64,000 bases of DNA, from positions 100,549,875-100,613,874 of the forward strand of contig CM077644.1 in NCBI GenBank assembly GCA_039707465.1. The letters run 5' to 3'. The notes under the pieces are model-generated. The model was given only the letters and a program-made list of their open reading frames with translations. It was not told the DNA's origin and did no database searches. The position numbers and the translations under genes were made by a program. This DNA comes from Rhabdophis nuchalis. Lineage: Eukaryota > Chordata > Lepidosauria > Squamata > Natricidae. Shown in pieces: positions 21,770 to 32,084 of this stretch (the stretch's first letter is position 1; every line of letters begins with the position of its first letter).

Positions 21770-22740
21770 CTGGAACGTATGGGAGTTCTAGAACTCTCAG
21801 AAAACCATGGATCCCTATCTCTGGTACAATTATTAGTCTTTTAAAGTAATCCCAATGGTGATTAAAATACGCCTGTAGCTATTTCTCTATCTACCAGCTG
21901 ATTTCAAACTAGATCTAATAGTTTTCATCTGAATATAATGCTGTGCCAACCTTTTTAAAATACAGCAAAGTCCTTTGGAGAGTTTCATGCCAACTTTTCT
22001 TTATAAGCTTTCATCTCCTGTGTCTGTTTGAAAAAGCTTGTAGCCTGGGCTTGGGGCAAGTATAATCATTCTTAAAAGGAAGGCACAAGATGAGTTAGTC
22101 ATATTTAATCAAGATGTAGTCATTCAGCCTCGGTGAATAGAAAACATGCCACGAATGAAGGCGAAATGAAAGCATGCCAAACAATAGTTGGAATGGCAGA
22201 GGATGGCTACAGTGGGAATTAATAGTAATGCTTTTGCACTTTGTCCTTCATATTTATAGGATGCATTAATGTAGGAACAAGAAATATAGAAAGCAATGTT
22301 ATGTTGTCATTAGCCATCAATTGTAAGTTCCATTTTTGACTGAATAAGAGTGAATTATATTTACTGTGATGTTAGGAGCATGTTTATATTAAGTGCATAT
22401 TTAGAATATCAGAGGTGTGGGAAAAAATCCACGGAGACTGTAAAAAATAATAACAATAAATTCATCTCACACTCTTGAAAATTAGGGACTTTTTATTGTT
22501 TTGATATTCTGTAGGGATTTTCTTCAGATGCACCATTATCTATCCTTGGAAGGGTAAGACTTATTCTCATCATCTTGACTTATCAGAATTTTCTCTTGAG
22601 TCATAGGTAGGAACTGTGTTTATCAGGAGGGATATTGTAACAAAGTCTTATTTCTCTGTCCTAATTTGCTGCTATGCCATAGTAGGCATATAGAATAGTG
22701 ATATAGCAAGAATAGAGTATAGTTTACTAAGTTTGCATTA
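21770..22740. other. Unrecognised sequence
   Basis: No gene or named repeat seen. Confidence 0.5.
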
Positions 22741-22744
22741 CTAT

Positions 22745-23034
22745 TACTATTAATCTTCTCATTGTTCCTATCACGCATCTCCTCCCACTTATGATTGTAT
22801 GACTGTAACTTTGTTGCTTATATCCTTATGATTTATATTGATTGTTTCCTACTATGATTTGATTGCTTATTTGTACCCTATGACAATCATTAAGTGTGGT
22901 ACCTTATGATTCATGACAAATGTATCTTTTCTTTTATGTACACTGAGAGCATATGCACCAAAGACAAATTCCTTGTGTGTCCAATCACACTTAGCCAATA
23001 AAGAATTCTATTCTATTCTATTCTATTCTACCAT
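22745..23034 (+). mobile_element. Non-LTR retrotransposon 3' UTR with (TTCTA)n tail
   Basis: The end reads TTCCTTGTGTGTCCAATCAC, then CCAATAAAG, then a (TTCTA)n tail. I recognise this as a common snake LINE 3' end but cannot name the clade with certainty. It is 5'-truncated and has no coding sequence. Confidence 0.65.
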
Positions 23035-23039
23035 TTAGA

Positions 23040-24090
23040 GAATACTAAAGAAGGAAAAAGAAATCCATCCACCCCCGGTATTGGTGTCTTTTAGTATTTA
23101 AGACTTAAGCAAAATATATATCCTTGTCCCTAAATGCATTTCTAAAAAAAGATGGACATTGGGTTGTGTTAAAATATTGTTTATACATTTATAGATCAAA
23201 AGATCTTGTACATCCATGCTGTACATGACTGAAATTGTGCTGAGAAACTGGATAAGGTAACTTAATGCCTGCTTAAGGGAGAATTTGAAAGACAGATTAT
23301 GTGGTTTGTTTCTTGTAACAGCTCCTGCCTAATGCCCTTGTTCTGCAGGGACTTTCATTAGTGTGTGCCCTGATCTTGTCCTCCAAACTGTCATTGCTTT
23401 AGACAAGCAAGGATTTAATTGAAAGAATACCATGCTGTGACAGTGGCTCAGGTGTGAAGGCCATCTCCCTCAGAAGATTAAATCCAGGCTAATGACTGAG
23501 GATTTCTTCTTCTTTTTTTAAATTCTCGTTTCTCATGTAGGAAAAATTTAATGCCACCTATTAATTACCATTCCCAACTGGTCATTTTTATGAGAGATAG
23601 AGAGAGGGAGGGAAGGAGGGAGGGAGAGGGGGGAGGGAGGGAGAGGGGGAGGGAGGGAGAGGGGGGAGGGTGGGAGATATGCAAGCATGGAGTCCCCCAT
23701 CTAGATGCAGAAAGTCCTGGGAAAAGATAACCCAACCCGTTAGGGTACCAATTCAATTATTTACATATTAAATTGAGTGCATAGATTTGATTTAAAGCAT
23801 ATTGGGTGAGAACAAATCTCTTAGAGCTATGGATATTTTATTGACATCAGTAGAAGTTAGAATGATGATTCCTATTTGGTAAGACTGATGAATTAAATAT
23901 CTTAACATAAAATTGCTGTGAGTATATTGGGGTTGGGAATAATGTTGACTCAAGCAATTCATAGTACTTAAGAGTGCAAAAGAATTGACTTGTTTGTGGC
24001 CCAGTGTAAGAAATGAGCATTAGACAGTCCATGGAACAGCTATATTTAACAGGGCTAACTCTACTATTAATTAAGTTGAAACAGCCTTCA
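23040..24090. other. Unrecognised sequence containing a GGGA tract
   Basis: No gene seen. The only notable feature is the purine-rich simple repeat at 23590-23671. Confidence 0.5.
23590..23671. repeat. (GGGA)n-rich simple repeat
   Basis: Irregular GGGA and GAGA units make about 80 bp of almost pure purine on this strand. Confidence 0.9.
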
Positions 24091-24235
24091 GGTAGTCCTC
24101 GATTTATGACCTATCATTTTATGATGGTTCAGAATTATGACAGGCTCAGAATGGCTTCTATGAGGCTGATGAACCATCTGGCCATCATAAAATATCAGTG
24201 ATTGATATGATATTGTTATCATATCAATCACATGA
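24091..24235. mobile_element. Tigger-like fragment with internal hairpin
   Basis: AGGTAGTCCTCGATTTATGAC matches the terminus of the family at 51657-52047, but only one end is visible. At 24198-24231 there is a perfect 14-bp hairpin (GTGATTGATATGAT) with a 6-base loop. Confidence 0.5.
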
Positions 24236-24573
24236 GGTTGCTAGTTGGTTTTGATGTCATGGTTCTGCATTCTGGTATTTCTGTCTGGCTTGGCACTTTT
24301 TTCTATCTGTTCATCATTACTCTGATGTAGAACATATCTAAAAAGATTAAAGTGGAAATAGGCTACTTATTTAAATACTGCTAGAATCTTGATTTTAGAG
24401 AAAGGAAACATAGACACACAGTAAGTCATCGTAGGATGCACCTTAGTGAATGTTTTACCTTAAAAGTCAGAGCAGATGCTCTTAAATTTGAGTAAGTGAG
24501 GACAGGTGTTTTACAAAATGATTAGCATCAGGTCAGACTGGTTGCATTTCAGATTGTTTATGTTAGGTACAAC

Positions 24574-24839
24574 CAGAGGTGGGTTTCTGACGGTTCAGCC
24601 TGGTTTGGCTGAACCTGTAATGGAATTCAGGCCTGGCTTGCAGAACCGGCAGCAACCCAGGCCTGACATTCTTCCGAACCAGTTCCCTCACCACCACTGA
24701 TGTCGCTGCCACATTGAATTTTAGTGACTGTGTGTGTGCAGTTCACTGTAAATTGTTCTGCACATGTAGATGTGCTGCACACACACGCATTGCACGTGGG
24801 TTGTGAACCTGTAGTAAAACCGACAGCAGCCCACCCCTG
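24574..24839. mobile_element. hAT MITE related to the 2.26-kb hAT element
   Basis: The ends are CAGAGGTGGGTTTCTGACGG and CAGCCCACCCCTG, close to those of the element at 40072-42330. Flanks GGTACAAC (24566-24573) and GGTACACC (24840-24847) form an 8-bp duplication with one mismatch. The interior has GAACCGGCAGCAACCC-type sequence and no frame of note. Confidence 0.88.
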
Positions 24840-24849
24840 GGTACACCAT

Positions 24850-25945
24850 TTCATTTTTACAGTAGGATTTGCTACCGAATAAAAATAATTTTGGCATTGC
24901 TCTAGGTAGAAATCAGTATGTCTCAGCAGGAATTTATTGTTGGAAGGAGGATTCTCGGTTCTTTTTTCCTTCCAATTAATATATAATATTTGAGACTGCT
25001 GATAAAATGCCTTTGTATTTTTCCCTTCATGTTTTAATACTATATTGAATGTGAGTATTTCACAGTCAGAGGTGAAATGTTGTCGTTTATTCTAACCATT
25101 AAGGAAAAAAATTGTTTGATGATGGCATTTTTGAAATGTGTTGAAAAATGAAAATAAGCTGAACTGCTGCTTATTCTTGGGGAGAGAGAGAGATGGAGGG
25201 AGGGAGGGAGGGAGACGGAGGGAGAGAGATTTGCTTCACATAATTTACCTATTTTCTTAATGCAATTGTTTTTATGCACACAGGGCATAAAATTTACTGA
25301 TCTTGCTAAAATTTACCTCCAAGTAAGCATTCATCATTAGAAGTTTTATTGTATGATCTGAGAAGAAAGTTTGCATGAACACATAAGACAGATACTGGTC
25401 TTTCCCTCCATGTTTTTCTGAAAAGTTTTAGATATGTTTTCCTAGATGTAAATGTCTACTAAAATGAATAGCACAACCTCCCCAATAAGTGGACACAAAA
25501 TTGTAGCTTTCACTCTCTTACATTCCCCTTGCTGGGCAATTGTAGGATTTGACATCTTGAAAGTAGGCTACCTCAGTATCAGCAATGTGCCAGCAAAGTA
25601 TTCTTCTTCTCTACAAGGAAGAAGTTCATTTTTTTAATCCCTTGAATGTGCATTTTATTATTGGCAGTGCCACTTGAAGGGTTTTTCAGAAATTTGAATG
25701 GTATATGCTGATTTTTGTACTTAAATGCATTCAAATGTGTGAGTAGTTTATGTGCAGAATATGAAATGCATGTATATACTGTGTGTATTTATGTGCACAT
25801 ATAGTTGGATATACGTGTCTGTGTGTATGTTATGAATAACCATTTCTCCTCTCATATAAACATACACTTTGCAAATAATTCTCTCTTTTAAAAAGTGCCC
25901 ATGGAGATGCAAAAGATTGAAGCAAAGAGTATATGTGAGAAGCAG
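24850..25945. other. Unrecognised sequence
   Basis: No gene seen. A (GGGA)n tract lies at 25182-25230. Confidence 0.5.
25182..25230. repeat. (GAGA)n/(GGGA)n simple repeat
   Basis: A purine-rich run of GAGA then GGGA units. Confidence 0.88.
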
Positions 25946-25949
25946 ATGT

Positions 25950-26340
25950 TTTACACCTGGAATGTCAAAATGAGTGTGATCAACACACTACTCTAACAGT
26001 AGGGAAACCTGAGTTCTGCCAGTTGAGTGACTTTAGACCAGGGGTGTCAAACTTGCATCATCATGTCATCATCACATGATATATTGTTATTTTTCCCCTT
26101 TGCTAAACCAGGGGTGGGTGTGACCAGCATGTAACACATCCAGCCTGCAGGCCAGGAGTTTGACACCCCTGCTTTAGACCAACCACTCTCTTTTTTCCCT
26201 AAGAAGAATGCAATTGCAAACCACTTCAAAAATTGCTGCCAAGAAAACTGCAGGAACTTTTCCATGAAGTTGCAGGAAGTTGAGATTGATTCAAAAGAAG
26301 TAATAATATTGCAGGGAAGAATCAAATCTCTCTTCAAACC
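25950..26340 (+). mobile_element. CORE-type tRNA SINE interrupted by a MITE
   Basis: The core GCCAGTTGAGTGACTTTAGAC stops at 26038 and resumes after the MITE as CTTTAGACCAACCACTCTC. The 3' part follows (ATTGCAAACCACTTC, TTGCTGCCAAGAAAACTGC). The split makes the SINE older than the MITE insertion. Confidence 0.75.
26039..26171. mobile_element. hAT MITE, CAGGGGTGTCAAAC family, intact ends
   Basis: This 133-bp element has perfect inverted termini CAGGGGTGTCAAAC / GTTTGACACCCCTG. A perfect 8-bp duplication CTTTAGAC lies at 26031-26038 and 26172-26179. It sits inside the core of a SINE. There is no transposase, so it is non-autonomous. Confidence 0.96.
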
Positions 26341-26404
26341 CACCTTTTCCTAGTGCCCATATCCCATTTGTGAGGTATTATAATAATTCATCTTACATAA
26401 TAAT

Positions 26405-26640
26405 CAATGGTGAAATTCAAAACAAATTACCACTGGTTCAATGGGCGTGACTTGGTGGGTGTGGCAGGGGAAGAATAAGGCAAAATCCCCATTCCCTCCC
26501 CACTCCAGGGGAAGGATACTGCAAAATCCCCATTCCCATCCCACTCTGGGGCCAGCCAGAGATGGTATTTGCCAGTTCTCCAAACTACTCAAAATTTCCG
26601 CTGCCAGTTCTCCTGTGAGAAGTTGCTGAATTTCACCCTT
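26405..26640. mobile_element. hAT MITE, minisatellite family, opposite orientation
   Basis: A 236-bp element that is the reverse complement of the 16621 and 19740 family. Perfect 8-bp duplication ATAATAAT lies at 26397-26404 and 26641-26648. The ends are mutated from CAG to CAA and from CTG to CTT. It has about two of the 41-bp units (CCCCATTCCCTCCCCACTCC and a second copy). Confidence 0.92.
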
Positions 26641-26649
26641 ATAATAATC

Positions 26650-28125
26650 CACCAAGTAATATCTCTTCCATAGTTTTCATATTTCAGAAGCCTTGAGATT
26701 TCTTTGAACATGCTAAATTCTTCTATTTGTTTATCCCTACTGTGTTGGTGGAGTGAATACACAGAGTGGTGATACAGCTGCATATCCATATATCCTTTCA
26801 TTAGACAGCCTGAACAAATATCCTACAAAATATAACTTTATTTACAAAGATGCTGATATACCAGTTGAATAAATTAAAGCTTCAGCTAGTTCCAGATTGA
26901 AATTCTGGGATGCCAGATTGACATTATGTAGTGCTGTATAAGAAAACAGAGTTTCCATCCCATTCCATTGCATTCTTAGCAACTACAGTAGGTCTATGTG
27001 GTGCTTCAATATGATCCTGGAAGTAAGGCTACTGTAAGGTAAATCAGTCAAAAGCTTTCAATCTTTCACATTCTCTGAAGCATCTTATAGAGACTGACTC
27101 TAAGGTGCTGCATAATCTAATAGCAAGGCCATAGTTCAAATGACCCAATCAAATGATTGTATTATAACTCCTGGATGGCTCTGACAGAGAAACCTGAGCT
27201 GAGCCTTTAATGAAAGTAATATGAACAAATAAAAAATAACATGCAATATTAAGATTGTCTGAGCAATCCATTTGCTTTTTGGATTTAATTCTAATTTAAG
27301 TTATTATGTAATACATTTGCATCAAAAAACAACAACCACATAGAGTATACAAAAAAAGGCCACCCACATATTCTAGTGATGAAACTCTGGGGTGAAACTC
27401 AGGAGTGAGCATGTATTTGTTCACAGAAAGTCTAAGGTCTCTAGCATATTAGTTTACTCTTTGGATTGAACATCCACTGACCTAGAAAGAATAAGGAAGA
27501 AAATTATGGATTTTGTTTTCCCACCTGCCAGAAGCCTCTTTATTCCTATCTTGATCAACGCTCCTTTCTAGTTTATCCTTCTTGCAATCTTGCTATTTGT
27601 ATTCTTTACTTTTCCCACAGAGGATCACCTTGAGTACAAGTCAGCATCCTACTAATTTTTTTATGCTCTAAAAAAGCCAGAAGGTCAGGTTAAGGTTAAG
27701 TCATCTTCCCACACTTATTTGCCTTCCATTTTTGTTTCTCTTTGTTCTAAATTCCCATCTTGAACTAAAAAGCCATGACGTTCTCCAAACTTATACATGC
27801 ATCAGGGATTTTGCAAACTTAGACAAATCCTTAAGTGTTCAACTGGCCTGAAAACTATATATTTTTGCATATTTGCATTGAAATACTATGAGGATTTTAA
27901 AAATGCAGGCAAATCTTTTAAAACATGTCTGAGCACTTCGTGTGCAGTTTTAAGTTTTCTGTCAACCACATTCAGGTTACACAAATATAATCTAAATGTC
28001 AGTGGTAAAAAAATGTCAAGATTGAAGGTATCCTTGGACAACATTTGCATAGGGTCATTGCTAGAAAATGACTATGCTAGTCATTTGAGGAAAATACTGT
28101 AAAAGCATGTTGTTGTTCAAATCCT
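26650..28125. other. Unrecognised AT-rich sequence
   Basis: No supported gene or repeat. A 101-codon plus-strand frame at 27797-28102 has no domain that I recognise. Confidence 0.5.
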
Positions 28126-28142
28126 CAAATCAGTATATCAGT
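28126..28142. repeat. 5' target-site duplication of the ORF1-only element
   Basis: The 17 bases CAAATCAGTATATCAGT are repeated at 30154-30170. The first C could belong to either the duplication or the element end. Confidence 0.93.
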
Positions 28143-29037
28143 GGGATTCCGTTTCTGGTCTTCCGGAGGCAACGGACGGGTCCTAGACGCGTCCGCCGCT
28201 TGGTTGCTCCGGCGGCGCCTTCGGGGGCATGGGGGCTCTTGCTGGAGAGCCCCCATCGCATGGACGGCTCGCAGGGAGTCCCCCACCCTGATGGCGGTCA
28301 GGGGGATGGCTCCCGCCTCATCCCAGGCGCCAGAGAATGAGTCGCGGGGGGGGGGGGGAATTCCCTTTCGTCCCCTTCGCCGATGGAGAGCCGGGACAGC
28401 TGCAATTAAAAAGACGGGCTGAAAGCCGGGGCTGAAGGCAACACCGAGGCTTTGTTATTGCTGCAGAGTGGATTGTGAGTGATTTAACAATTAATGCTTT
28501 CAACTTTTGTTTTTAAAGAAGAAGGAGGGGGGAGTTTGTAAAACCCCTCCTCGGAAGGAAAAAAAAAGCGGCGTTTTAAAATGCTCCCCAGGCTTGGGGA
28601 GGAGGAAAAAACTACATCCGATTTCTAAACAATGAAAATGAAAGTTTTTCACTTTAACTCTGTTACTGATACTTTGTATCTCTGTCTTGCAACAACTGAA
28701 ATGGACTTTTACTAGTTCTCCATGACTGCCAGTGGAGCGGGAAAGATGGCGTTTCTTTGTTCCCTGCAAGAAATATTTTTCTTTGTGATGTGCTGACACT
28801 CCTTCGTTTTTATGGGACTAAACTTTTTATTCACAAGCTAAGGCAATTGACTCTTAGGATTTCTCCCAGATATGCCTTCTTTCTTTTCCTATCTGATTGT
28901 TGTTAAAAATTGTTCTCTCTCTGGACTTTAAGCAAATTGTATTTTGAATTTGGTTATTGACTCTTGCTCTCTTCTCGCCTCATGGACTACCCCTCCAACA
29001 GACGCCATATTAGTGGCAAAAACTTAACACTTTCATT

Positions 29038-29271
29038 ATGGCTTCAAAGAAGCATCCACAACAGCCTAAGATCACTTCAATGCTATCCAAAGAAACGGTG
29101 GGGGAGGCTACTCAGCTATCAGCAATAAAGGAAACTCTTCAAAACATTATGAAAGAGATAAAAGAAATCCGGAAAGACAATGTTAGTTCAAAATTGGAAC
29201 TTTTGGAGACACAAAAAGCACTAATGGAAAATAAACAAAGACTTGATGGACTGGAGGGGGGGCTGAGATGA
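29038..29271 (+). pseudogene. ORF1-like protein, N-terminal segment
   Basis: Codes 77 residues from an ATG in a strong context (A at -3, G at +4). The first ~25 residues are basic and disordered-looking (MASKKHPQQPKITS). From about residue 28 the sequence becomes a charged heptad-like stretch (IKETLQNIMKEIKEIRKDN, LELLETQKALMENKQRL), as expected of the L1 ORF1p coiled coil that forms trimers. The frame ends at TGA inside ATGA, the ATG of which opens the next frame at 29268. It lies just after a run of seven G (29256-29262). A single-base change in that run is the likeliest cause of the break. Retrotransposon origin is clear from the flanking duplication. Confidence 0.8.
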
Positions 29272-29648
29272 GGGGAGAGATAAGTAATTCTCAAAAAGAA
29301 ATAGTGGAATTAACTGGTCATATGTCGAGGATGGATTTTGAAAGGATGTCTTACTTTTTAAGGTTTCAAAATGTTCCTGAAGCAGGCTCCGAGAATTTAA
29401 AAAATTTAATGTGTACGATGTTAGCAGATTATACTAACAGGAGCAAAGGAGATATTTGGGGGGACATTGATTTGATTTATAGAATTAACTCAGCATATGC
29501 CAGAATAAATGAAGTACCCAGAGAGATACATATTAAATTTGTAAGAAGGTCGACGAGAGATGAGATCCTGAGAACACAGAGAGATGGTCCCTTGATATAT
29601 CAACAGAGTGAAATTGCCATTTTGAAACAGATCCCGAAAAAGATTTGA
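29268..29648 (+). pseudogene. ORF1-like protein, coiled coil end and RRM
   Basis: A 126-residue segment continues the coiled coil (SNSQKEIVELTGHMSRMD) and passes into an RRM-like fold. SYFLRFQNVPEAGSENL supplies the first RNA-binding strand, and IHIKFVRRSTRDEILRTQRD the third strand and following helix. It then enters the C-terminal domain (AILKQIPKK). This order, coiled coil then RRM then CTD, is that of L1 ORF1p, a single-stranded nucleic acid chaperone. The stop at 29648 is a second break, because sequence matching the rest of the C-terminal domain continues downstream in another frame. Confidence 0.85.
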
Positions 29649-29708
29649 GAGATAAGAAGGAATACTTCTAAAAGATTATATAAAAAAGGTGTGTGGTTGA
29701 AATGGTAG

Positions 29709-29906
29709 ATGCCCGAAGGAATGTTAGTGTTCTGGGAGGGAGGGAGAGTAAGAGTTAAAACAATTGCAGAGGCGGAAGCCTTTCTTAAAAAACATTCCTC
29801 AATCCTGGAGGATGAAAATGGGGGAATGGGAGGGGCCATGGATCCGCCCACTGACAGCCAGGGAGAAGAGGATACAATAGCTAAAAGACTCAGATCTCAC
29901 AAATGA
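29709..29906 (+). pseudogene. ORF1-like protein, C-terminal domain end
   Basis: The 65-residue frame reads MPEGMLVFWEGGRVRVKTI and then AEAEAFLKKHSS. This aligns in character with the final beta hairpin and helix of the L1 ORF1p C-terminal domain (the region with a KTIxEAxxFxxKH pattern). An acidic and basic tail ending AKRLRSHK follows. The nominal Met is unlikely to be a true start; the segment is the continuation of 29268-29648 after a frameshift in about 29645-29705. Confidence 0.8.
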
Positions 29907-30170
29907 CTTTCTATTATATAGCGTAACCCTTATCTGGATGTCTATAGAAATAAATGATTGATTGCATGATATATGTATGTATCTCTTTCCACTTTGTAGG
30001 GAAATGAAAAAATTATTGTATTGTTTTTTTTCTGTATGAAGCCTCGGAGGGGGCCGACACCTCCGACATAGATGTCCTCAAAATGTCTCATTTATACCTT
30101 ATACCCTTTTCCTATCTAAAAATTTGCAAAAACCAATAAAACTTTTTTGACACCAAATCAGTATATCAGT

Positions 30171-30540
30171 ATATTGGCGTACAATCCTAAATATCTGAAT
30201 TGGCATATTTGCTCTTCATATAATTATTGTGGTTTTCACATGAAAAATTGACCATTTTGTTAGTTTATTAGGTTAAATGGATGGCTACTATTTGTAAGTA
30301 CAACAGCTTACAGCAAACTTAAGAATTTTAGAATCTGCTTAGTGACAATCTTTCCAAGCAGGAATTTCAGAAGACTGCAGAATTTGGTCTTTTGGAGAGT
30401 CTTGAAGGCCTGTATGCCTCTATCTCCTTTGCATTGTGAGCTCCTGATTTAGTTGTTGTAATAGTAGTTCTTATTATTGTTATTATTTCATTAAAATTAT
30501 TATTGTCATACATTCCAATAGACTTTTGGTGGATTACAAA
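30171..30540. other. Unrecognised sequence
   Basis: No gene or repeat seen apart from short AT-rich runs. Confidence 0.45.
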
Positions 30541-30544
30541 ATCA

Positions 30545-30648
30545 TATATATATATGTTCCACAACACCCTGTTAGGGCCCCAATTAAGGGAGGAGACATA
30601 CAGTTTCCTTTTCTGCCTTTCTGCTCATCACCAGAGACCATAAAATGT
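30545..30648. repeat. Fragment of the ~332-bp tRNA-headed family
   Basis: TATATATATATGTTCC, CAACACCCTGTTAGGGCCCC and CTGCTCATCACCAGAGACCA match the middle of units at 47565-48215. Head and tail segments are absent. It shows that fragments of the family are dispersed as well as tandem. Confidence 0.75.
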
Positions 30649-30732
30649 GGCATGTATGTTACTCTTGGTTTCTAGATGCTTGCTTAGAAAGGTTTTTTTT
30701 AAATGATCATCAGATCATTAGTATCTCTTATA

Positions 30733-31293
30733 TTATTATTAACATGCTCTGATGCTAAGGAGTTCTACTCCCTCTCCCAACCTGAAAACTTAGATGTGGG
30801 CGTGGACAGCATGTGACTCATCCCGTCTGCTGGCTGGGAGTTTGGAGAGAAGCCTGAGGGAGAGAAGGGGATAAGATAGGAGAGGTTTCTGTGGGGCAAG
30901 GCTGAGGGAGAAAAGGGAAGAGGAGAGGCCTTTGGTAACTACTCATTAATTTTCAAGCTATAAGTGTCAATTTACAAGCCTGATCACATAGTTTCGTAGC
31001 AGAGAATGGTTATTCAGCTAATACTAAGATGAAGTTTAAAACATGCACAAAACACTCAGACCAAAACTTCACATGGACCAGACTCTGACTCTGAAGAAGT
31101 GTTCCGGCTGAATCAGTCTCAGTCTCAGGAGTCATCGAGCCAGGAATCATCTGAGGCTGGTCAAGCAGAACTATACTATTGAAAGAGCTGGAGTAGTCAA
31201 ATGATGACATAAGGACTCCCAGCTACTGCATCCAGCAGTAGCAGGTTGGGAGAGGGAGTAGAACTCCTTAGCATCAGAGCATGTTAATAATAA
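30733..31293. repeat. 561-bp segment bounded by 51-bp perfect inverted repeats
   Basis: The left arm 30733-30783 and right arm 31243-31293 are exact reverse complements over 51 bp. The outer end is TTATTATTAACATGCTCTG and the inner end CCCTCTCCCAACCT. The interior contains GA-rich sequence and an acidic frame on the minus strand (PGSMTPETETDSAG). I see no convincing target duplication outside the arms. It could be an unfamiliar DNA transposon or an inverted duplication of a short segment. Confidence 0.9.
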
Positions 31294-31299
31294 GCAGAG

Positions 31300-31655
31300 C
31301 AAAGTTGCTCAATGAGGCTCCTTGCCAAGTAAGGAAGTAACTCTTTTGATTAAAGACAACTGGCTACAGCCTGATTTAAGATGTGGTCCTCATCCCTGTT
31401 TCTCCATTGGGAACAGCCATCTGATCTCCTGCTCCTACTTCTGTAAATCCTGCTCTTGAAACTTTGATCTTGGACTGGCTGACAAACTTAACTTTGTTTT
31501 CTGAACCAAGAGAACCAACATCTGCATGGATGTTGACAACTCTTCTACATCCTTTTGGTGAAAGTGAAATCATTAAGGCACACTTTCTTAATGATCCAAA
31601 ATTAATCTCGGCACCTTATACAATGATGATGATATGGCATCAAGACAGTGTCAAT
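31300..31655. other. Unrecognised sequence
   Basis: No gene or named repeat. Confidence 0.45.
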
Positions 31656-31659
31656 CCTT

Positions 31660-32060
31660 AGCAACAACAAAGATTTTCTTCAGGATGATCAGTATCTAAC
31701 CTAGTCTTCCAATGGCAAACCTATCACCACTGTAATTGAGTCCAACCACTTTGTTGCTGGTTATCCTTTTCTTCTCTTTCTTTCTCCCTTTCCCAGCTTT
31801 TGAGCCTTCTATAGAGAGCTGGGTTTTCACAGTTGGATAATTTGAGTAAGGTCTCTGGATTGATTTGTTTGACAAACCACTGCTTTATTTCCTGCGCTAT
31901 TCATGAGATTCCCAGAAGTCTTTTTTAATACCAGTTCAAAAGTGTCAAGAGACTTCCTATTCTGCTTCTTCAGATCCAGATTTCACTTCCATACAAAGTC
32001 CCAAGAAATACCGTGTCTTGCACTATTTTGATCATTATCAGTATAGACACACAATGGCAG
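31660..32060 (-). mobile_element. RTE-BovB LINE fragment, decayed
   Basis: The minus strand reads, with stops, GTLYGSEIWI, KQINPETLLK and KWLDSITVVIGLP. These resemble the end of the BovB ORF2 after the reverse transcriptase core (YGSESW, INPE and KWLDxI blocks as I remember them). The 3' UTR is not visible. BovB is abundant in snakes and supplies tails for Sauria SINEs. Confidence 0.6.
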
Positions 32061-32084
32061 GTGAATATCTTTATATATAATATA

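Larger units (their letters stand above)
28143..30153 (+). mobile_element. L1-type ORF1-only retrotransposon (HAL1-like)
   Basis: A complete-looking insertion of about 2.0 kb. It is flanked by a perfect duplication AAATCAGTATATCAGT at 28127-28142 and 30155-30170, extendable by one matching C. A duplication of that length is typical of L1-style target-primed reverse transcription. The element has a GC-rich leader (28143-29037) with CpG-dense start, an ORF1-like coding region (29038-29906, broken by frameshifts) and a ~250-bp 3' UTR. AATAAA is at 30135-30140, 13 bp before the end. No ORF2 endonuclease or reverse transcriptase is present. This matches the HAL1 plan described in mammals, an L1 relative retaining only ORF1 and moved by a partner's ORF2. 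The 3' poly(A) is absent or reduced to the AAA that merges with the duplication. Confidence 0.85.

Noticed and set aside
24198..24231. 14-bp hairpin as a terminator or structured RNA
   Set aside because: It is AT-rich, lies in a Tigger-like fragment, and nothing transcribed is seen nearby.
27797..28102. 101-codon plus-strand frame
   Set aside because: No domain recognised. A distant transposase link was considered but no catalytic motif is visible.
28143..28420. CpG-rich promoter of a host gene
   Set aside because: The block is the leader of an L1-type insertion bounded by a target duplication, and no host exon follows.
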